A stretch of DNA of 64,000 nucleotides from JAJFUV01 sp964384215 (GTDB lineage: Bacteria; Acidobacteriota; Terriglobia; Bryobacterales; Bryobacteraceae). Location of the stretch: contig CAYLLB010000003.1 of NCBI GenBank assembly GCA_964384215.1, positions 62,001 through 126,000 of the forward strand, written 5' to 3'. Shown here one piece after another: positions 62,591 through 64,000 of this stretch (positions within the stretch are counted from its first letter, which is position 1; every line of letters starts with the position of its first letter). The position numbers and the translations under genes were made by a program. The notes beneath the pieces were generated by a model that had not been told where the DNA came from, searched no databases, and was given only the letters and a program-made list of their open reading frames with translations.

Positions 62591-63003
62591 GAATGCGTTC
62601 CCGGCGTGGTGACGGTGAGCCGGCCGTGCTTCACGCCCTTGGTGCTGATGAGGCTGTCGGCGATTTTGCGGACCTCGGAGGCTTTGCCCTTGATCACCAG
62701 CACCTCCAGGCAATTGTTGTGGTCCAGGTGGACGTGCAGCGTCGACAGCACGTGGTCGTAATGCTGGTGCTGCATGTCCGTGAGCTTTTCGTTGAGCATC
62801 CGGACGTGGTGATCGAAAACCAGCGTCACGGTACCCACCACCATGCTGTCGGGCTTGGCCCAGGCCTCCTCAACCAGTTCACCGCGGATGAGGTCCCGGA
62901 ACGCCTCCGAGCGATTGGTATATCCGCGGCGCGCGATCAGCTCATCGAACTGCTCGAGCAGATCCGAATCGATGGCAACGCCGATGCGGCTAAGTTCCCC
63001 CAT
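62587..63003 (-). CDS. nikR: nickel-responsive transcriptional regulator NikR
   Basis: A 138-residue ribbon-helix-helix repressor that binds DNA when loaded with nickel. The N-terminal domain (LSRIGVAIDSDLLEQFDELI, NRSEAFRDLIR) binds DNA. The C-terminal ACT-like domain has the high-affinity nickel site H79, H90, H92, C98, spaced as in the Escherichia coli protein (76, 87, 89, 95). It is divergent from a CbiM/NikM-type permease gene, the expected target. The 98-bp spacer contains a GTGGTG-N10-CACCAC dyad. acpS overlaps its end. Confidence 0.95.
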   Translation of the reverse strand: MGELSRIGVAIDSDLLEQFDELIARRGYTNRSEAFRDLIRGELVEEAWAKPDSMVVGTVTLVFDHHVRMLNEKLTDMQHQHYDHVLSTLHVHLDHNNCLEVLVIKGKASEVRKIADSLISTKGVKHGRLTVTTPGTHS

Positions 63004-63040
63004 GCGTACACAGAGTAGCCGACGTTTCGCGGCGAGACAA

Positions 63041-63062
63041 GTGGTGGCACGAGTCGCACCAC
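63041..63062. promoter_or_regulatory. candidate NikR operator dyad
   Basis: GTGGTG (63041-63046) and CACCAC (63057-63062) form a perfect inverted repeat with a 10-bp spacer midway between nikR and the nickel/cobalt permease gene. The sequence differs from the Escherichia coli NikR site (GTATGA-N16-TCATAC), but NikR operators vary between phyla. Its position makes it the best candidate for joint control of both genes. Confidence 0.45.
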
Positions 63063-63101
63063 CGTGCTACCGTAAGGTCTCGGGCACGTTCCCGCGCGAA
63101 T

Positions 63102-64000
63102 ATGCACATTCCCGACGGATTTCTGGCGACGCCGGTGTGGGCCGGGCTGGACGCGACCGCGGCGCCCGCCGTCGCATATTTAGCGCGGCGCGCCGGGCGC
63201 AATTTCGACGAGGGGCGGATCCCGATGCTCGGCGTGATGGGGGCCTTCGTCTTCGCCGCGCAGATGATCAACTTCCCCGTCGGCGTGGGCACCAGCGGGC
63301 ACCTGTTGGGCGGCGCGCTGCTGGCGCAGACGTTGGGACCGTCGGCCGCAGCCGTCACCATGACGGCCATTCTTGCCATACAGGCCCTGGTGTTTCAGGA
63401 CGGCGGTGTACTGGCGCTGGGGGCCAACGTCTGGAACATGGCGTTGATAGGAGTGTTGGCGGGCTATCTGCCGCTGGAGGCGCTGGGCTGCGGGCGCAGG
63501 CGACTTGCGGCGTTCCTGGGAGGTGCGATCTCGGTGCTGGCAGGCGCCGTGCTCGCCATCGCGGAGCTTCTGGTGTCGGGCGTGCGCATGCCGGGGCCGG
63601 TGCTGGCCGTCACGATGGGGTTGTTCTTTGTGACGGCCTTGATCGAAGGGGCCATCACCGCCGCTGTTGTTGGAGCCATCGGCGCAGTGAATCCCGATTG
63701 GACGAGCCGGCCCCAGGCGCCTCTTGCGCGAAAGGCGATGTTCGGGCTTGGCGCGTGCGCGTTTTTGCTGGCCACGGGAGGCATATTTCTTGCCTCCACC
63801 GCGCCGGACGGGTTGGAGAGGCTCGCCGGGAGGATCGGCCTGGGCGAGCGCGCCCGTGTTCTGCTGGCCGCGCCGATGCCGGACTATGAGGCGCACTGGT
63901 TCTCCTCCGCCGCTCTCGGCAAAGCGGCGGCGGGGATGGCCGGCCTGGTTCTGATCTTCGTTCTCACCGCGCTGCTCGGCAAGTGGCTTGCACGAAGGAG
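63102..64000 (+). CDS. CbiM/NikM-type energy-coupling permease with CbiN/NikN-like (PDGLE) domain, 3' truncated by window end
   Basis: An open frame from ATG 63102 to the window edge, at least 299 residues. It begins MHIPDGFL, the invariant CbiM/NikM N-terminus whose His binds the metal. GVMGAFVFAAQMINFPV and GTSGHLLGGALLA follow (about 45-75), then five to six helices. After about residue 225 comes APDGLERLAGRIG, the PDGLE motif of the NikN/CbiN-like second component, so both parts are fused. Such S-components import Ni(II) or Co(II) with CbiQ and CbiO ATPase partners expected downstream. NikR next door argues for nickel. There is no close SD; CGCGAA precedes the ATG. Confidence 0.92.
   Translation, partial: MHIPDGFLATPVWAGLDATAAPAVAYLARRAGRNFDEGRIPMLGVMGAFVFAAQMINFPVGVGTSGHLLGGALLAQTLGPSAAAVTMTAILAIQALVFQDGGVLALGANVWNMALIGVLAGYLPLEALGCGRRRLAAFLGGAISVLAGAVLAIAELLVSGVRMPGPVLAVTMGLFFVTALIEGAITAAVVGAIGAVNPDWTSRPQAPLARKAMFGLGACAFLLATGGIFLASTAPDGLERLAGRIGLGERARVLLAAPMPDYEAHWFSSAALGKAAAGMAGLVLIFVLTALLGKWLARR

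Overview
The window is GC-rich and gene-dense. It looks like a chromosomal segment of an Acidobacteriota bacterium of the Solibacter/Bryobacter type. That placement is inference from gene content: giant carboxypeptidase-regulatory/TonB-plug receptors of the Oar type, many enzymes with twin-arginine-like leaders, an AmmeMemoRadiSam locus, M13 and P1 peptidases, PrsT-like TPR lipoprotein, and frequent TTG/GTG starts. There is no rRNA, CRISPR array or intact mobile element.

Layout. 0-3.5 kb: a leftward operon mlaE-mlaF-mlaD (lipid ABC transport) ending in a ChbG/HpnK-type deacetylase. 3.5-12.5 kb: ordinary housekeeping and metabolic genes (P1 peptidase, TIM-barrel isomerase, acyl desaturase, xerD-cca, small conserved proteins, an orphan HlyD adaptor, pirin, TPR protein). 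12.5-16.6 kb: a sodium:solute symporter overlapping a secreted glycosidase-like protein. 16.6-19.0 kb: a gene-poor scar with an IS1595-type transposase remnant, a frameshifted ORF, a phage-type zinc-ribbon remnant and one secreted orphan protein. 19.0-25.8 kb: mntP, tRNA-Asp, a MacA/MacB-like efflux operon whose second permease has an in-frame stop and whose last gene is an aldo/keto reductase fold lacking the catalytic tetrad, then rsgA. 25.9-32.2 kb: two gene fragments, an M13 peptidase, an exported Gfo/Idh/MocA oxidoreductase and a large secreted protein.

32.2-39.8 kb: two tandem 1121-residue TonB-dependent receptors. They share long DNA-identical blocks inside otherwise diverged sequence, and their long 5' leaders share conserved blocks at fixed spacing. 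39.8-42.8 kb: an RcnB-like protein and a pantothenate operon (DUF2520 dehydrogenase-panB-panC). 42.8-49.9 kb: an exported glycosidase-like protein, a PrsT-like TPR lipoprotein with a CAAX-type protease (families known from exosortase/PEP-CTERM systems) and a transpeptidase. 49.9-53.4 kb: a leftward DUF362 / radical SAM / Memo-AMMECR1 operon in which all three products appear to carry export leaders. This is the best candidate for an undescribed system here.

53.4-64 kb: a secreted toroid-like protein, an exported DegT aminotransferase, a DUF2490 outer-membrane protein, a D,D-carboxypeptidase, proS, an aquaglyceroporin, greA, a CDP-alcohol phosphotransferase, and a nickel module: nikR-acpS divergent from a CbiM/NikM-type permease that runs off the window end.
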